A stretch of 64,000 nucleotides of DNA from Variovorax sp. KBW07. GTDB taxonomy: Bacteria > Pseudomonadota > Gammaproteobacteria > Burkholderiales > Burkholderiaceae_C. A program made the translations under genes and the position numbers. The stretch lies in the NCBI RefSeq assembly GCF_003852515.1, contig NZ_QAJK01000052.1, forward strand, positions 1 to 64,000, given 5' to 3'. The notes beneath the pieces were generated by a model. It worked only from the letters and a program-made list of their open reading frames with translations. It searched no databases and was not told where the DNA came from. Each line of letters opens with the position of its first letter. Position 1 is the stretch's first letter. Shown here piece after piece: positions 28,570 through 38,900 of this stretch.

Positions 28570-29826
28570 TTACTCCGGAATTGCAGCCAGCGGCGCACCG
28601 CCGCGTGCGCGGCCCAGCGTGCCGACGATCAGCGCGGCAATCAGCACCAGCACGCCGCTGAGCACCATCGCGCTGGAGATGCCGTAGCCGTCGACCGTCA
28701 CGCCGCCGATCAGCGCGCCGGAGGCAATCGCCACCTGGAAGCCGGTCACCAGCAGGGCCTGGCCGGCTTCCGGTGCATCGGGCACGGCTTCCATCATCCA
28801 GCCGGTGAGCGCCACCGGGATGAGGCCGAACGCGATGCCCCAGATCACCACCACGATGGCGCCGGCCACCCAGCCGGTGCCGATCACCGTGGACAGCAGC
28901 AGTGCCGTCGCGAGCATCAGCGCCGCCAGCAGGGTGGTGCCCCGCACGCTGCGCGCCACCAGGCTGCCGCCGAGGAAGGTGCCGATGAAGCCGACCGCGC
29001 CATAGACCAGCAGCAGCGTCGAGACCGCGTTGGCCTGCAGGCCGAACACCTGCTGCAGCAGCGGCTTCAGGTAGGTGTAGGCCGCGAAGTGGCCGGCGAT
29101 GAAGAACAGCACGGCGAGCAGGCCGACCTGCGCCATGCGGCGCGTGAGCGGCGTGAGCAGGTCGCGCGCACCGATGGCGCGCAGCGGCGGAATCGCGGGC
29201 AGCAGCCACAGCTGCACCAGCAGCACGACCGTGGCGAGTGCGCCGGTCACCGCGAACGAAGCGCGCCAGCCGAACAGGGTGCCGAGCAGCGACCCCGCCG
29301 GCACGCCGAGCACGGTGGCGGCCGACACGCCCGCCAGCACCAGCGACATGGCACGCGCCTGCGAGGCATGCGGCACCAGTTGCGTGGCCGCGGCCGGTGC
29401 AAAGGTCCAGAAGCCGCCGACCGCCAGGCCGAGCATGAGCCGCGCGACCAGCATGGTGCCGAAGTTGGGGGCAAAGGCGGCCAGCAGGTTCGACGCGATC
29501 AGCAGCAGGGTGAGCGTGATCAGCACCGTGCGCCGGTCGAGCCGGCCCGAAGCGACGATGAGCGCAGGGCCGGCAAAGGCGGCCAGCACGCCGGGCATGG
29601 TGATCATGAGACCGGCCGTGCCGTCGGACACATTGAGCCCGCGCGCGATGTCGGTCAGGAGGCCGATGGGCATGAACTCGGTCGAGACCATGGCGAAGGT
29701 GCCGACGGCGATGGAGCCGACGGCAAGCCACGCCGAGCGCGTGGTGTGGGTGGCATGGGCGGGAGCCGGTGTGGCCGCTGCGGCCACGTCGTCGACGCAG
29801 GGGTTGCTGCTGGGTGAATTCATCAT
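28570..29826 (-). CDS. MFS exporter, DHA1 family
   Basis: A 418-residue twelve-helix permease of the arabinose-efflux/chloramphenicol-resistance type. Helices 2-5 include GLLTDIARGLNVS, ALIVASGRLDRRTV and the antiporter motif LAGVSAATVLGVPAGSLLG. The ATG at 29826 has AGGAA about ten bases upstream; the neighbouring ATG at 29823 is equally possible. It is convergent with the LysR gene and has no regulator beside it. The substrate cannot be assigned. Confidence 0.85.
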   Translation of the reverse strand: MMNSPSSNPCVDDVAAAATPAPAHATHTTRSAWLAVGSIAVGTFAMVSTEFMPIGLLTDIARGLNVSDGTAGLMITMPGVLAAFAGPALIVASGRLDRRTVLITLTLLLIASNLLAAFAPNFGTMLVARLMLGLAVGGFWTFAPAAATQLVPHASQARAMSLVLAGVSAATVLGVPAGSLLGTLFGWRASFAVTGALATVVLLVQLWLLPAIPPLRAIGARDLLTPLTRRMAQVGLLAVLFFIAGHFAAYTYLKPLLQQVFGLQANAVSTLLLVYGAVGFIGTFLGGSLVARSVRGTTLLAALMLATALLLSTVIGTGWVAGAIVVVIWGIAFGLIPVALTGWMMEAVPDAPEAGQALLVTGFQVAIASGALIGGVTVDGYGISSAMVLSGVLVLIAALIVGTLGRARGGAPLAAIPE

Positions 29827-30038
29827 GGAGATGCTTTCCTGGAAGGCACCGGCGACGCACGCGCCAATGCTTGTGAAGGGCATTGGAGTGTGCGAGTTGA
29901 CGCCTTCGCGACAAAGGGCCTGGCCAGCAGTAGTCAGTTTCCCTGGGGCTAACAATCGGCACTTTTGGGGCTGCCGCGGTGTGCCGCCGTGTGCCGGTGT
30001 GGCCTTGCGCCGCCGCCGTGGCGGCCATCGCCATCAAG

Positions 30039-30054
30039 GCCCCTTGCAAGGGGC
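30039..30054. repeat. Perfect 16-base palindrome
   Basis: GCCCCTTGCAAGGGGC is its own reverse complement. It lies in a 244-base gap, 16 bases past the stop of the small membrane protein gene. With no loop and no U-tract it is a poor terminator; it may be a protein-binding site or a member of a repeat family. Confidence 0.4.
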
Positions 30055-30070
30055 GACATCGCAAGGCTGG

Positions 30071-30610
30071 CTAGGTGATGACGGGGTACGACTGCAGTGC
30101 CCGGCCATCGGCGATGAACGAGTCGCCGATCAGCACGCGAAACTCCGTGCCGTGGGGAAACTTCGGCCTGGCCACGGCCGGGGAAAGAAATTCGACTTCC
30201 AGCGCGTGGGGCAGTCCGCGTTCGAGCAACTGGCCCTGCGGCACGAACCAGCGCGCCGAAAAGCCTTCGTTGTCGACCACCAGCGCGCAGCGGTACTCGC
30301 CCGCGCCAATGGGCAGGTCTTGCGAGGGGATCGCGGGCTTGCGGAACTTGAGCTCGACCAGCAGGTGCGGCGTGAACGCGGCCAACGCATCGAAGCTCGC
30401 CGGCTCGGCAGGCGGCGCCTTGCGCGGCCGCTTGCCGATGAGCCAGGCGATGACGTTGCCGATGATCGGCACCCACAGCACCATCAGCAGCGTGCCGATG
30501 TCGCGTGCGGTCGAACCCGGTGTCGCGTAGTGCCGCAGGAAGGCGCCACCGACTGCGACGCACAGAAGAATGATGACGATGAGCCGGCGGCGGAACTGGA
30601 TTTTGGTCAT
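30071..30610 (-). CDS. Small membrane-anchored protein of unknown function
   Basis: A 179-residue protein with two N-terminal hydrophobic helices (RLIVIILLCVAVGGAF and IGTLLMVLWVPIIGNVIAWLI) and a soluble C-terminal domain of about 110 residues. That domain is beta-rich, with a pattern (VELKFRKPA, GFSARWF, GTEFRVLIGD) reminiscent of the third domain of elongation factor Tu; this is a visual resemblance only. It follows the glucan synthase gene by 58 bases on the same strand and could be transcribed with it. Confidence 0.6.
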   Translation of the reverse strand: MTKIQFRRRLIVIILLCVAVGGAFLRHYATPGSTARDIGTLLMVLWVPIIGNVIAWLIGKRPRKAPPAEPASFDALAAFTPHLLVELKFRKPAIPSQDLPIGAGEYRCALVVDNEGFSARWFVPQGQLLERGLPHALEVEFLSPAVARPKFPHGTEFRVLIGDSFIADGRALQSYPVIT

Positions 30611-30668
30611 GAAAACGCGAAGGGGAGCACGAAGGGGAACGCGGGTGAAAGCGGCCCCGGACCTTAAC

Positions 30669-33600
30669 TCACGGACCCACCCGCACCACCGCATCCACCG
30701 GCAACGCCTGCCAGTCGATCCATTCGCCCACCGCCAGATGGTGCGTGGGCGCGGCCGCACCCTCGACGGTGCCCCACTGCAGCACCAGGCTGTGCTTGCC
30801 CAGCCGCAGCGCGAGCTCGAAGCCCGGCCAGTGCGCGGGCACGTGCGGCGTCAGCGACAGCTGGCGTCCCTTCACGTTCAGGCCCAGCAGCGTCTCGATG
30901 GCGGCGCGGTGCAGCCACGCGGCCGAGCCGGTGTACCAGCTCCAGCCACCACGGCCCACGTAGGGCGCGGCGCCGTAGACGTCGCCCGCCATCACGTAGG
31001 GCTCCAGCTCGTACGCCGGGCCGCGTTCGGGGTGCTGCGCGCGGTGGGCCGGGCTCAGGCCCTCGAAGCTTTGCCAGGCCGCGTCGTGGTCGCCCTGCAG
31101 CGCCTGCGCCATCAGCGCCCACACGGCGCCGTGCGAATACTGGCCGCCGTTCTCGCGCACGCCCGGCGGGTAGGCCTGGATGTAGCCCGGGTTGTTGGTC
31201 GAGTTGGCGAAGGGCGGTGCCAGCAGCCGCAGCAGGCCGGCCGGCTCGTCGTGCAGGTGCTTCTTGACGGCGGCCATGGCCGGGCCGGTGTGGGCCTCGT
31301 CCGAAGCGCCCGAGAGCACCGACCAGGCCTGCGCGATCAGGTCGATGCGGCACTCGTCGTTGGTCGACGAGCCCAGCGGCGCGCCGTTGTCGAAGAAGGC
31401 GCGGCGGAACCAGGCGCCGTCCCAGCCGGCGTCGTGCAGCGCGGCGATCCAGCCGGTGCGCGCCCCGGTCCAGCGCGCGGCGCGTTCGTGTTCGCCGCGC
31501 GCCTGCGCGATGGGCGCGAAGCGCTCGACCACGCTGCACAGGAACCACGCCAGCCACACCGATTCGCCGCGGCCTTCGTTGCCGACACGGTTCATGCCGT
31601 CGTTCCAGTCGCCGGTGCCCATCAGCGGCAGACCGTGCACGCCGGTCTTCAGGCTGCGGTCGATGGCGCGCGCGCCGTGGTCGAACACGGTGGCCATGCG
31701 GCCGCTGTTCTGCGGCGCGTAGTAAGCGTCTTCGGCGCCCTCGGGAATGCCGGGGCCTTCGATGAAGCCGACCATTTCGTCGAGCAGCGATGCATCGCCT
31801 GTCACCTCGACGTAGTGCGCCGACGCGTAGGGCAGCCACAGCAGGTCGTCGGAGAAATGCGTGCGCACGCCGGCACCGCCGGGCATGTGCCACCAGTGCT
31901 GCACGTCGCCTTCGGGGAACTGGCGCGCCGCGTTCACCAGGATCTGCTCGCGCAGGCGCGGCGGGTCGGTGAGCGCGAAGGCCATGGCGTCCTGCAACTG
32001 GTCACGAAAGCCGAAGGCGCCGCCGGCCTGGTAGAAGCCGGCCTTCGACCAGAGCCGGCACGCCAGCGTCTGGTACACCAGCCAGCGGTTGACCAGCGCA
32101 TCGAACAGCGGGTCGGGCGTGCGCACCTGCAGGCGGCCCAGCAGGTCGTCCCAGAAGCCGCGCACCTGCGCCAGCGCCTCGGGCACGTCGCGCTGCCGCC
32201 AGCGGCGCGCGAGTTCGAGCGCCGCGTCGGCGGTGTTGGCATGGCCGAGCACGAAGCTGAAGCTTGCGGTCTCACCGGCCGCGACGACGAATTCGCCGCC
32301 GATGGCCGCGCAGGCGTCGAGCCCGCTGCCGGCGCGCCGCGCCAGCGTGTCGGGCACTTCGACGATGCCGCGTCCGGCAAAGAATTCGCTGCGGTCGCAG
32401 GTCCATTGCGTGGCCCCGGTCGTCGCGCCCTGCAAGCCGGCGAGCAGCAGAAAGGCCGCGCTGCCGCCGAAGCCCGCGCTCGATTCGCGCTGCTGGCCGA
32501 ACACGGCCGGCTGGTCTTCGGGCTTCCAGCAATGCACGGTGCGCCGTTCGCCGCGCGCGGCGCCCAGTTGCCACTCGACCATGCCGAGCGCGCGCAGGCG
32601 GCGCTGGCCGGCGCCTTCGTTGCGTACGCGCACGTGCACCAGCTTGACGGCCTCGTCGCGGTCCGCGAAGAAGGTGGTTTCCAGCACCAGTGCCCCTTGC
32701 CGGCATTCGAAGATGGTGTAGCCCTGCCCGTGCCGCACGCGGTGGCGGGTGGTGCCGTCGCCACCACCACCACCGCCGGCGGGCGTCAGCGGCAGCATCT
32801 CGCGCGAAGCCACGTCTTGCAGCAGATAGTGCTCGAAAGCCGGGTCTTGCACCGGGTCGTTCGACCACGGCGTGACCTGGTGCATGCGGCTGTTGCCGGC
32901 CCAGGTGTAGCCGGTGCCCCATTCGGACACCTGGAAGCCGAAGGCGGCGTTGGCGATGACGTTGATCCAGGGGCGCGGCGTGCGGCGGTCCTGGCCGACC
33001 TCGAAGCGGAACTCGCCGCTGTCGGCATCGAAGGTGCCGGTGGGGGCCTGCACCGGTGCCGGTGCCGTGGCGGGCCGGGCCGACTGCTGCGCGGGCCGCG
33101 CAGACAACAAAGGCGTGCGATGCTGCACCGGCGCGCTGCTGTCGTCGGCAATCGTCGGGTTGCGTGCTTCATGCAACGCCGCCACCTGCACTTCGAGCGC
33201 GCGGCCGTCGGCCGTGAATACCACGCGCGCCAGGCTGGACAGCGCGGCCTTTTCCGAAGGCACCACGTCCTGGTCGCGCAAAAGGTAGAAGCCGGCTGTG
33301 TCGTTGCGCGGAAAGCTGTTCTGCGTCTGCTGCGCGACGCGCGAGCGCAGCGTTTCTATTTCGCGCTGCAGCGGCATCAGGTACGAGTTGGGTTCGCTGT
33401 TCAGCACCACCAGGTCGCAGGCCACGCCGCCGAAGCCCCACCACGGCTGCGCGCGCAGCAGCGTGTTGACGAGGCCCATGCCGGTCATCGAGTGGATGTA
33501 GACCAGCACGATGGGCTTGTCGCCCGAAATGCCGAAGCGCCAGATCTGGCGCAGGTCGATCAGCCCGCGGTCGCTCATCACGCGCGGCGTGGTGTAGGTG

Positions 33601-36600
33601 AGGATGGTCGTCAGGTCTTGCAGCGCCAGGTTCTGCGCGGGCGCGATGCTCAGGTCGCGCAGCCGCACCTGGGCCAGCGTGGCGGCCATGCGGGTGGCGC
33701 GCTCCACGTGCATGGGCTGCAGGTAGCGGTCGATGCTGGGCATCAGCGCTTCGATGCTTTCGTCGGCGGCGGTGGCAAAGCTCAGGCGCGCGGTGGTGCC
33801 CGGCGCAATCGACAGGCGCACGCGCAGGCAGGCGATGGGGTCGAGGCCGTTCACCGGCGTGCCGTTGATGGCTTTGGGCTGCGCATCGAGCGCGGGCGTG
33901 GCGAGCGTGCGGTTGCGGCCGATGAAGGCGCGCCGGTCGGTCATGCAGTCGATCGACAGCACGTTGGCATCGACCGAGGCCACGAAGTGCACGGCCGCCA
34001 CCACCGGGTCGCCATGCAGGCGCGGCTTGCGCGCCAGCAGCAGCGCGCGCCACGCGGGCTCCCAGCGCGATTCGACGAACAGGTTGGCAAAGGCCGGATG
34101 CGCCTCGTCGGCCTTGGGGTTCGACAGCACCGGCTCGAAGTACGAGATGAGTTCGAGCGTGCGCGTTTCGTCGCCGGTGTTGTGCAGCGTGATGTTGCGC
34201 AGCTCGGTGTCGTCCTCGGGGCTGATCAGCACCGTGGTGCGCACCTGCAGGCCGGGGCCGGTTGCATCGAACTGCACCTGGTCGGCCAGGAAGCGGGTGC
34301 GGTATTGCCAGTCGGCGCCGGGCGCGGGCAGGGCGGTGAGCGAGGTGAGCTCGCTCTGCCCTTCGTCACGCAGGTAGAAGAATGTGCCGTAGCTGTCGCG
34401 CAGCGGATCGTCGCGCCAACGGGTCACGTTGAACGAACGCCAGCGGCTCACGCCCGCACCGTTGGCCCGCAGTGCCACCGTGTAGCGGCCGTTCGACAGC
34501 AGGTGCGTGGGCTGGAAGCCCGGCACCATGGGGTCGACCACGCGGGGCTGGAACAGTGGCGCCAGCTCGGCCTGGCTGGGCTCGGGCGGCGTGCGCGGGT
34601 CGGCACTGCCGATGATCTGCCGCGGCGTGCGTTCGTGCAGCAATGATTCGTGCGCCTGCACCAGCGCGGCACTGCCGAACCAGCGGCGCGGCGCCTCGGC
34701 GCACAGCACGTTGCACAGCGCCACCAGCGACATGCCCTGGTGGTGCGCCATGAAGTTGCGCACCACGGTGAAGTCCTGGCCCTCGGCCTGGCGCGAAGTG
34801 GTGAAGTCGACGGCGTCATGAAAGCCGAACTCGCCGCGTGCACCGAGCGATTCGAGCCGTTCGAGGTTGACGACGGCGGCTTCGGGCGCGAACGGCGCGG
34901 CCATTGCACTGGCATAGGGCGCCACCACGCGGTCGGTGGGTGGCGTGCGCCGCAGCGCGAGGCGCGGCACGCCGAAGGGCGAGTACTGGTAGGCCAGCGA
35001 ATGGTCCTGCGCAAAGTAAGCCGATTCGGAAACGCCCCAAGGCATGTTCTGCGCACGGCCGAACGCCTGCTGCTCGGCGATGGCCGCGGCATTGGCCACC
35101 TGCAGCAGTCCGTCGGTGGGTTCCGTCATGACCAGCGCCGGCATGAGGTACTCGAACATCGAGCCCGACCACGACTTCAGGCTGGGCTGGAAGCCCACCA
35201 GCAGGAAGGGCCGGCCCAGCGCCATCCAGTGGCGGCGCGGCACGTCGCCTTTTGCAATTGCCAGGAAGCTCAGCAGCCGCGACTCCGAGGCCAGCAGGTC
35301 GTAGTAGCTGGCGTCGAGCACGTTCTCTTCGACGCGCAGGCCGATGTGGAACAGGTGGCGCTTGGCGTCGTAGAGGCCGCTGAAATCCATGCCGTCGTGC
35401 AGTGCGTCGCAGCGCTGGGCCAGAGCTTCCAGCGCGGGCTCTTCATGGCTCTGGCAGCCTTCCTGCGCCGCGAAGGCGCGGCAAGCCTGCGCCACGGCCA
35501 CGAGGTGGCCCGCGAAGTTGCCGCTGTCCACGCTGGACACATAGTCGGGCGGCAGCGGCTTCAGCGTTTGCGTGTCGTACCAGTTGAACAGGTGGCCGTG
35601 GTGCTTCTGCATGCGATCGACGGTGTCGAGCGTGGCGGTGATGCGCGCCAGCAAGGCTGCCGTGTCGATCCAGCCGAACTCGCGCGCGCAGCACGTGGCC
35701 AGCAGGTACATGCCGATGTTGGTCGGCGAGGTGCGGTGCGCAATGGTCGGCTGCGGCTCGAGCTGCAGGTTGTCGGGCGGCAGGTGGTTGTCTTCCGGGC
35801 CGACCACGTGCTCGAAGAAGCGCCAGGTGTCGTGCGCCAGCTTTTCGAGGTAGCTGCGCTGCGCGGGCTGAAGCGGGTCTTCGGCTTGCTCGTGGACACG
35901 GCTGCCCCACCAGGCCGCGATGGGCGCCAGCGCCCAGAGCACGAAGAGCAGCGGGCCGAGCACCGGGTAGGCGCTCCAGTTGGCGAGCACGGCAAGCACC
36001 AGGCAGGCCGCGCTGGCCAGGGCCGCGCTGCGCACGAAGGGCTTCAGCCGCTGGCTCGATTGCGCCTGGGCCTGGTCCGCCGTCGTCCATTGCAGCAGGT
36101 GCCTGCGGCTGACGAGCAGCCGCCAGGTGGCCAGGAAGGCCGCGTCGAGCAGCAGGCGCGTTTGCGCCGCCAGTTGCACGAACTGCCAGGCCGCGCCGGC
36201 CATGGCGCGCAGCAGTTCGACAGCGCCGATGTCGAAGAAGTGGCGCAGCTCGATGGCGCGCCGCGTCGGCACCAGGCCGGCCAGCGCGCCCAGCAGCGGG
36301 CCGAGCGTGAGTGCCGCGCCCACCGCGGCCAGCGCCCAGCCGAGCGGCATGGCCTGCGTGAAGATCACCAGCACCAGCAGCGCGAAAGAAGCCGGCACCA
36401 CCAGCGAGCGGCGCAGGTTGTCGCTCATTTTCCAGAGGCCCAGCGCGTCGATGCCGAAGCGGCGCGCGCGCCACATCAGCGGCAGCAGCTGCCAGTCGCC
36501 GCGGACCCAGCGGTGCACGCGCGAGGCGGCCACGCCGGCATGGTGCGGGTGGTCTTCGACCAGCACCACGTCGCTGACCATGGCGCAGCGCGCGACCGTG

Positions 36601-38900
36601 CCTTCGAGCAGGTCGTGGCTCAGCACGGCGCTGTCGGGCAGCCGCTGGTCGAGCGTGGCGTGCACGGCGCGCACGTTCAGCAAGCCCTTGCCGGTGAAGG
36701 AGCCGCTGCCGAACACGTCCTGGTAGATGTCGGACGCGCCGCTGCCATAGGGGTCGAGCCCGCATTGCCCGGCGAACACCCAGTGGAAGAAGGAGCGCTC
36801 GTTCTGCATCGGGAACGGCGTGACGATGCGCGGCTGGAGAATGCCGAAGCCCGCGACCACGCGCCGGCTTTGCGCATCGACTTCGGGCGCGTTCAGCGGA
36901 TGCGCGGCAATGGACACGAGGTCGCGCAGCGCGCCGGGCGGCAGGCCCGTGTCGCTGTCGAGCGTCAGCACATAGGGCGTGCGGCCGGGTGCGATCTGCT
37001 GGCCCGGCGCGAGCGGAAGAAAGCCGCTGGCTTCTTCGTCGGCATCCTTGCTGGCCAGCAGCCGCACCAGCATTTCGAGCTTGCCGCGCTTGCGCTCCCA
37101 GCCCATCCAGCGCTGCTCGGTGTCGCTCCAGCTGCGCGGGCGGTGCAGCAGCAGAAAACGCGGTGCGGCGCCTTCCGCGGGCGGGTACTTGGCGTTGAGC
37201 GCGGCGATGCGTTGCAGGGCGTCGTTAAGCAAGGGCGCGTCGTCGGGCATCGACGCTTGCGGGGCGTCGGCCCAGTCGGTCAGCAGCGCGAACTGCGCGT
37301 ACGCCTCGCGGTTGGCCAGCCAGTGCAGTTCGAGCCGGTGCGCGAGTTGCGCGTTGTTCGCGGTGGAACCCAGCAGCGTGGGAATGACGACGAGCGCGCG
37401 GTGCCGCTCGGGAATGCCGTTCGCAAAATCGAGGCGTGGCAGGGCCAGCACCCGCACCGACTCCGCCATGATGCGTTGCGCCAGCGCAATCAGCGCTTCG
37501 GATATTGGCCATGCGAGAAGGATCAGCGCGACGACGGTGGTCCAGTCTTCGCGATGCGGCAGGCCGTGCACCACGGCTGCGAGCAGCAGCGCGGTGCCGA
37601 GCACCACGGCGCCCACATAAACAGGCAGGCGCCAGCCGCGATGGTCGCGCGCGGGCCGTACCTTTGCAGCGTGCGTGGCGCGGTCCGGCACGCCATCGGC
37701 CTGCAGCGACGCGATCAGCGCGGACCGGCCCTGGCCGAAGAGGTAATAGCCGGCGGTGCCATCGGCGCGGTCGGTTTCCGCACCGGCTTCGTCGGCCGGC
37801 GCGCTCGATGCCAGCGCCACCACGGCCTGCGCCACTTCGCGTTCGGGCCGCTCGGTGCTGCGTGCCACCTGCTCCATGGCATGCGTGATCTGCTGGCGCG
37901 TGAGTTCGCTCTCGTTGGCAAAGCTCGGCAGTTGGCGCAGCACGCGCAGCGAGCGGCTCACCGGCTCGATCAGGTCGCTCCACTCGACCTGGCCGATCAT
38001 GCGCAAGGTGGTGATGATGTTGCCGACCGTGAGGTTGGCGGCGGCCTGCGCGTTCTGCGCGTCGCCGATCAGCGCCGGGCCGTTGGGGCAGTGCTGCTCG
38101 GTCCAGCGCACCAGCGCGGGCATGTCTTCGCCGTGCTCGACGGGCAGGCGCTGCCACAGCTGCGTGAGGTAGTTGTCTTGCAGGCCATGGCTTTGCAGCG
38201 CGCGGTAGAGCACGTCGAGGTCTTGGGTCGAGAGATGCGGCGCGGCGTCCCAGGCGGCGTGCGCGATTTCGCGCGCGACCTTGTTCTCGGCAATGCTCTC
38301 GGCCACGCGGCGCAGGTTTTCGAGCAGCACCACGCGCAGGGTGGTGGGCAGCGCCCACAGCTCGCCGAGCGTGAGTTCGTCGATGTCTTGATATGCGTTG
38401 AGGAACGCGGTGAACAGCGTTGCATTGAGCACGCTGTCGGTGTGCGCCACATAGGCCCACGCAATGCCGTACACGCGTGGCAGGCCCGCCAGCGGCGGCG
38501 TGGTGAGCTTCGGCAGGCGCGCGTAGTAGCTGCGCGGCACGCCGTCATGGATCTGCTGGAGCTGCGCCTCGACCAGGTGGAAGTTGTCGAGCAGCCATTC
38601 GGCGGCCGGCGACACATAGCGCCCGCTCAGCGAGATCAGCGCGATGTAGTCGAAGGCGGCGCGCAACGACTCGAGGTTTTCGTCGACGCGCGGAAAAAAA
38701 GGCGCACCTTCGCGCGTGCGGCGGTGGTCTTCTTCCACCACCTGGGCACGGGCCAGGCTGTGGCCGTGCTGTTCGAAACGTTGGGCACCGAAGAGTTCGG
38801 CGCGGATCGGAAGTGCTACCGGGTCATGAGGACCCAGAAGAAGGGTCCGGGCGTAGTGACTGAGCCCCTGGAGGCGGTCGACGACGGCTGCGGCGCTCAA
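30669..38900 (-). CDS. ndvB: Cyclic beta-1,2-glucan synthase
   Basis: A giant membrane enzyme of about 2743 residues that makes cyclic beta-1,2-glucan. In order: a cytoplasmic N-terminal region; membrane helices near 425-485; a GT84 glycosyltransferase domain with TLDSDTG near 647 and RWVRGDWQLLPL near 800; more helices near 830-1000; a glucoamylase-like domain to about 1400 (MAHHQGMSL); then two beta-sandwich regions and a GH94 phosphorylase domain with GTGDWNDGMN near 2430. The TTG at 38900 was chosen because it overlaps the stop of the upstream 72-residue gene (TTGA); an in-frame ATG at 39011 is the alternative. All domains are intact. Confidence 0.93.
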   Translation of the reverse strand: MSAAAVVDRLQGLSHYARTLLLGPHDPVALPIRAELFGAQRFEQHGHSLARAQVVEEDHRRTREGAPFFPRVDENLESLRAAFDYIALISLSGRYVSPAAEWLLDNFHLVEAQLQQIHDGVPRSYYARLPKLTTPPLAGLPRVYGIAWAYVAHTDSVLNATLFTAFLNAYQDIDELTLGELWALPTTLRVVLLENLRRVAESIAENKVAREIAHAAWDAAPHLSTQDLDVLYRALQSHGLQDNYLTQLWQRLPVEHGEDMPALVRWTEQHCPNGPALIGDAQNAQAAANLTVGNIITTLRMIGQVEWSDLIEPVSRSLRVLRQLPSFANESELTRQQITHAMEQVARSTERPEREVAQAVVALASSAPADEAGAETDRADGTAGYYLFGQGRSALIASLQADGVPDRATHAAKVRPARDHRGWRLPVYVGAVVLGTALLLAAVVHGLPHREDWTTVVALILLAWPISEALIALAQRIMAESVRVLALPRLDFANGIPERHRALVVIPTLLGSTANNAQLAHRLELHWLANREAYAQFALLTDWADAPQASMPDDAPLLNDALQRIAALNAKYPPAEGAAPRFLLLHRPRSWSDTEQRWMGWERKRGKLEMLVRLLASKDADEEASGFLPLAPGQQIAPGRTPYVLTLDSDTGLPPGALRDLVSIAAHPLNAPEVDAQSRRVVAGFGILQPRIVTPFPMQNERSFFHWVFAGQCGLDPYGSGASDIYQDVFGSGSFTGKGLLNVRAVHATLDQRLPDSAVLSHDLLEGTVARCAMVSDVVLVEDHPHHAGVAASRVHRWVRGDWQLLPLMWRARRFGIDALGLWKMSDNLRRSLVVPASFALLVLVIFTQAMPLGWALAAVGAALTLGPLLGALAGLVPTRRAIELRHFFDIGAVELLRAMAGAAWQFVQLAAQTRLLLDAAFLATWRLLVSRRHLLQWTTADQAQAQSSQRLKPFVRSAALASAACLVLAVLANWSAYPVLGPLLFVLWALAPIAAWWGSRVHEQAEDPLQPAQRSYLEKLAHDTWRFFEHVVGPEDNHLPPDNLQLEPQPTIAHRTSPTNIGMYLLATCCAREFGWIDTAALLARITATLDTVDRMQKHHGHLFNWYDTQTLKPLPPDYVSSVDSGNFAGHLVAVAQACRAFAAQEGCQSHEEPALEALAQRCDALHDGMDFSGLYDAKRHLFHIGLRVEENVLDASYYDLLASESRLLSFLAIAKGDVPRRHWMALGRPFLLVGFQPSLKSWSGSMFEYLMPALVMTEPTDGLLQVANAAAIAEQQAFGRAQNMPWGVSESAYFAQDHSLAYQYSPFGVPRLALRRTPPTDRVVAPYASAMAAPFAPEAAVVNLERLESLGARGEFGFHDAVDFTTSRQAEGQDFTVVRNFMAHHQGMSLVALCNVLCAEAPRRWFGSAALVQAHESLLHERTPRQIIGSADPRTPPEPSQAELAPLFQPRVVDPMVPGFQPTHLLSNGRYTVALRANGAGVSRWRSFNVTRWRDDPLRDSYGTFFYLRDEGQSELTSLTALPAPGADWQYRTRFLADQVQFDATGPGLQVRTTVLISPEDDTELRNITLHNTGDETRTLELISYFEPVLSNPKADEAHPAFANLFVESRWEPAWRALLLARKPRLHGDPVVAAVHFVASVDANVLSIDCMTDRRAFIGRNRTLATPALDAQPKAINGTPVNGLDPIACLRVRLSIAPGTTARLSFATAADESIEALMPSIDRYLQPMHVERATRMAATLAQVRLRDLSIAPAQNLALQDLTTILTYTTPRVMSDRGLIDLRQIWRFGISGDKPIVLVYIHSMTGMGLVNTLLRAQPWWGFGGVACDLVVLNSEPNSYLMPLQREIETLRSRVAQQTQNSFPRNDTAGFYLLRDQDVVPSEKAALSSLARVVFTADGRALEVQVAALHEARNPTIADDSSAPVQHRTPLLSARPAQQSARPATAPAPVQAPTGTFDADSGEFRFEVGQDRRTPRPWINVIANAAFGFQVSEWGTGYTWAGNSRMHQVTPWSNDPVQDPAFEHYLLQDVASREMLPLTPAGGGGGGDGTTRHRVRHGQGYTIFECRQGALVLETTFFADRDEAVKLVHVRVRNEGAGQRRLRALGMVEWQLGAARGERRTVHCWKPEDQPAVFGQQRESSAGFGGSAAFLLLAGLQGATTGATQWTCDRSEFFAGRGIVEVPDTLARRAGSGLDACAAIGGEFVVAAGETASFSFVLGHANTADAALELARRWRQRDVPEALAQVRGFWDDLLGRLQVRTPDPLFDALVNRWLVYQTLACRLWSKAGFYQAGGAFGFRDQLQDAMAFALTDPPRLREQILVNAARQFPEGDVQHWWHMPGGAGVRTHFSDDLLWLPYASAHYVEVTGDASLLDEMVGFIEGPGIPEGAEDAYYAPQNSGRMATVFDHGARAIDRSLKTGVHGLPLMGTGDWNDGMNRVGNEGRGESVWLAWFLCSVVERFAPIAQARGEHERAARWTGARTGWIAALHDAGWDGAWFRRAFFDNGAPLGSSTNDECRIDLIAQAWSVLSGASDEAHTGPAMAAVKKHLHDEPAGLLRLLAPPFANSTNNPGYIQAYPPGVRENGGQYSHGAVWALMAQALQGDHDAAWQSFEGLSPAHRAQHPERGPAYELEPYVMAGDVYGAAPYVGRGGWSWYTGSAAWLHRAAIETLLGLNVKGRQLSLTPHVPAHWPGFELALRLGKHSLVLQWGTVEGAAAPTHHLAVGEWIDWQALPVDAVVRVGP

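Noticed and set aside
30570-34646. A 1358-codon plus-strand frame opposite ndvB
   Set aside because: Same reason: biased composition and no domain, mirrored on the real coding strand.
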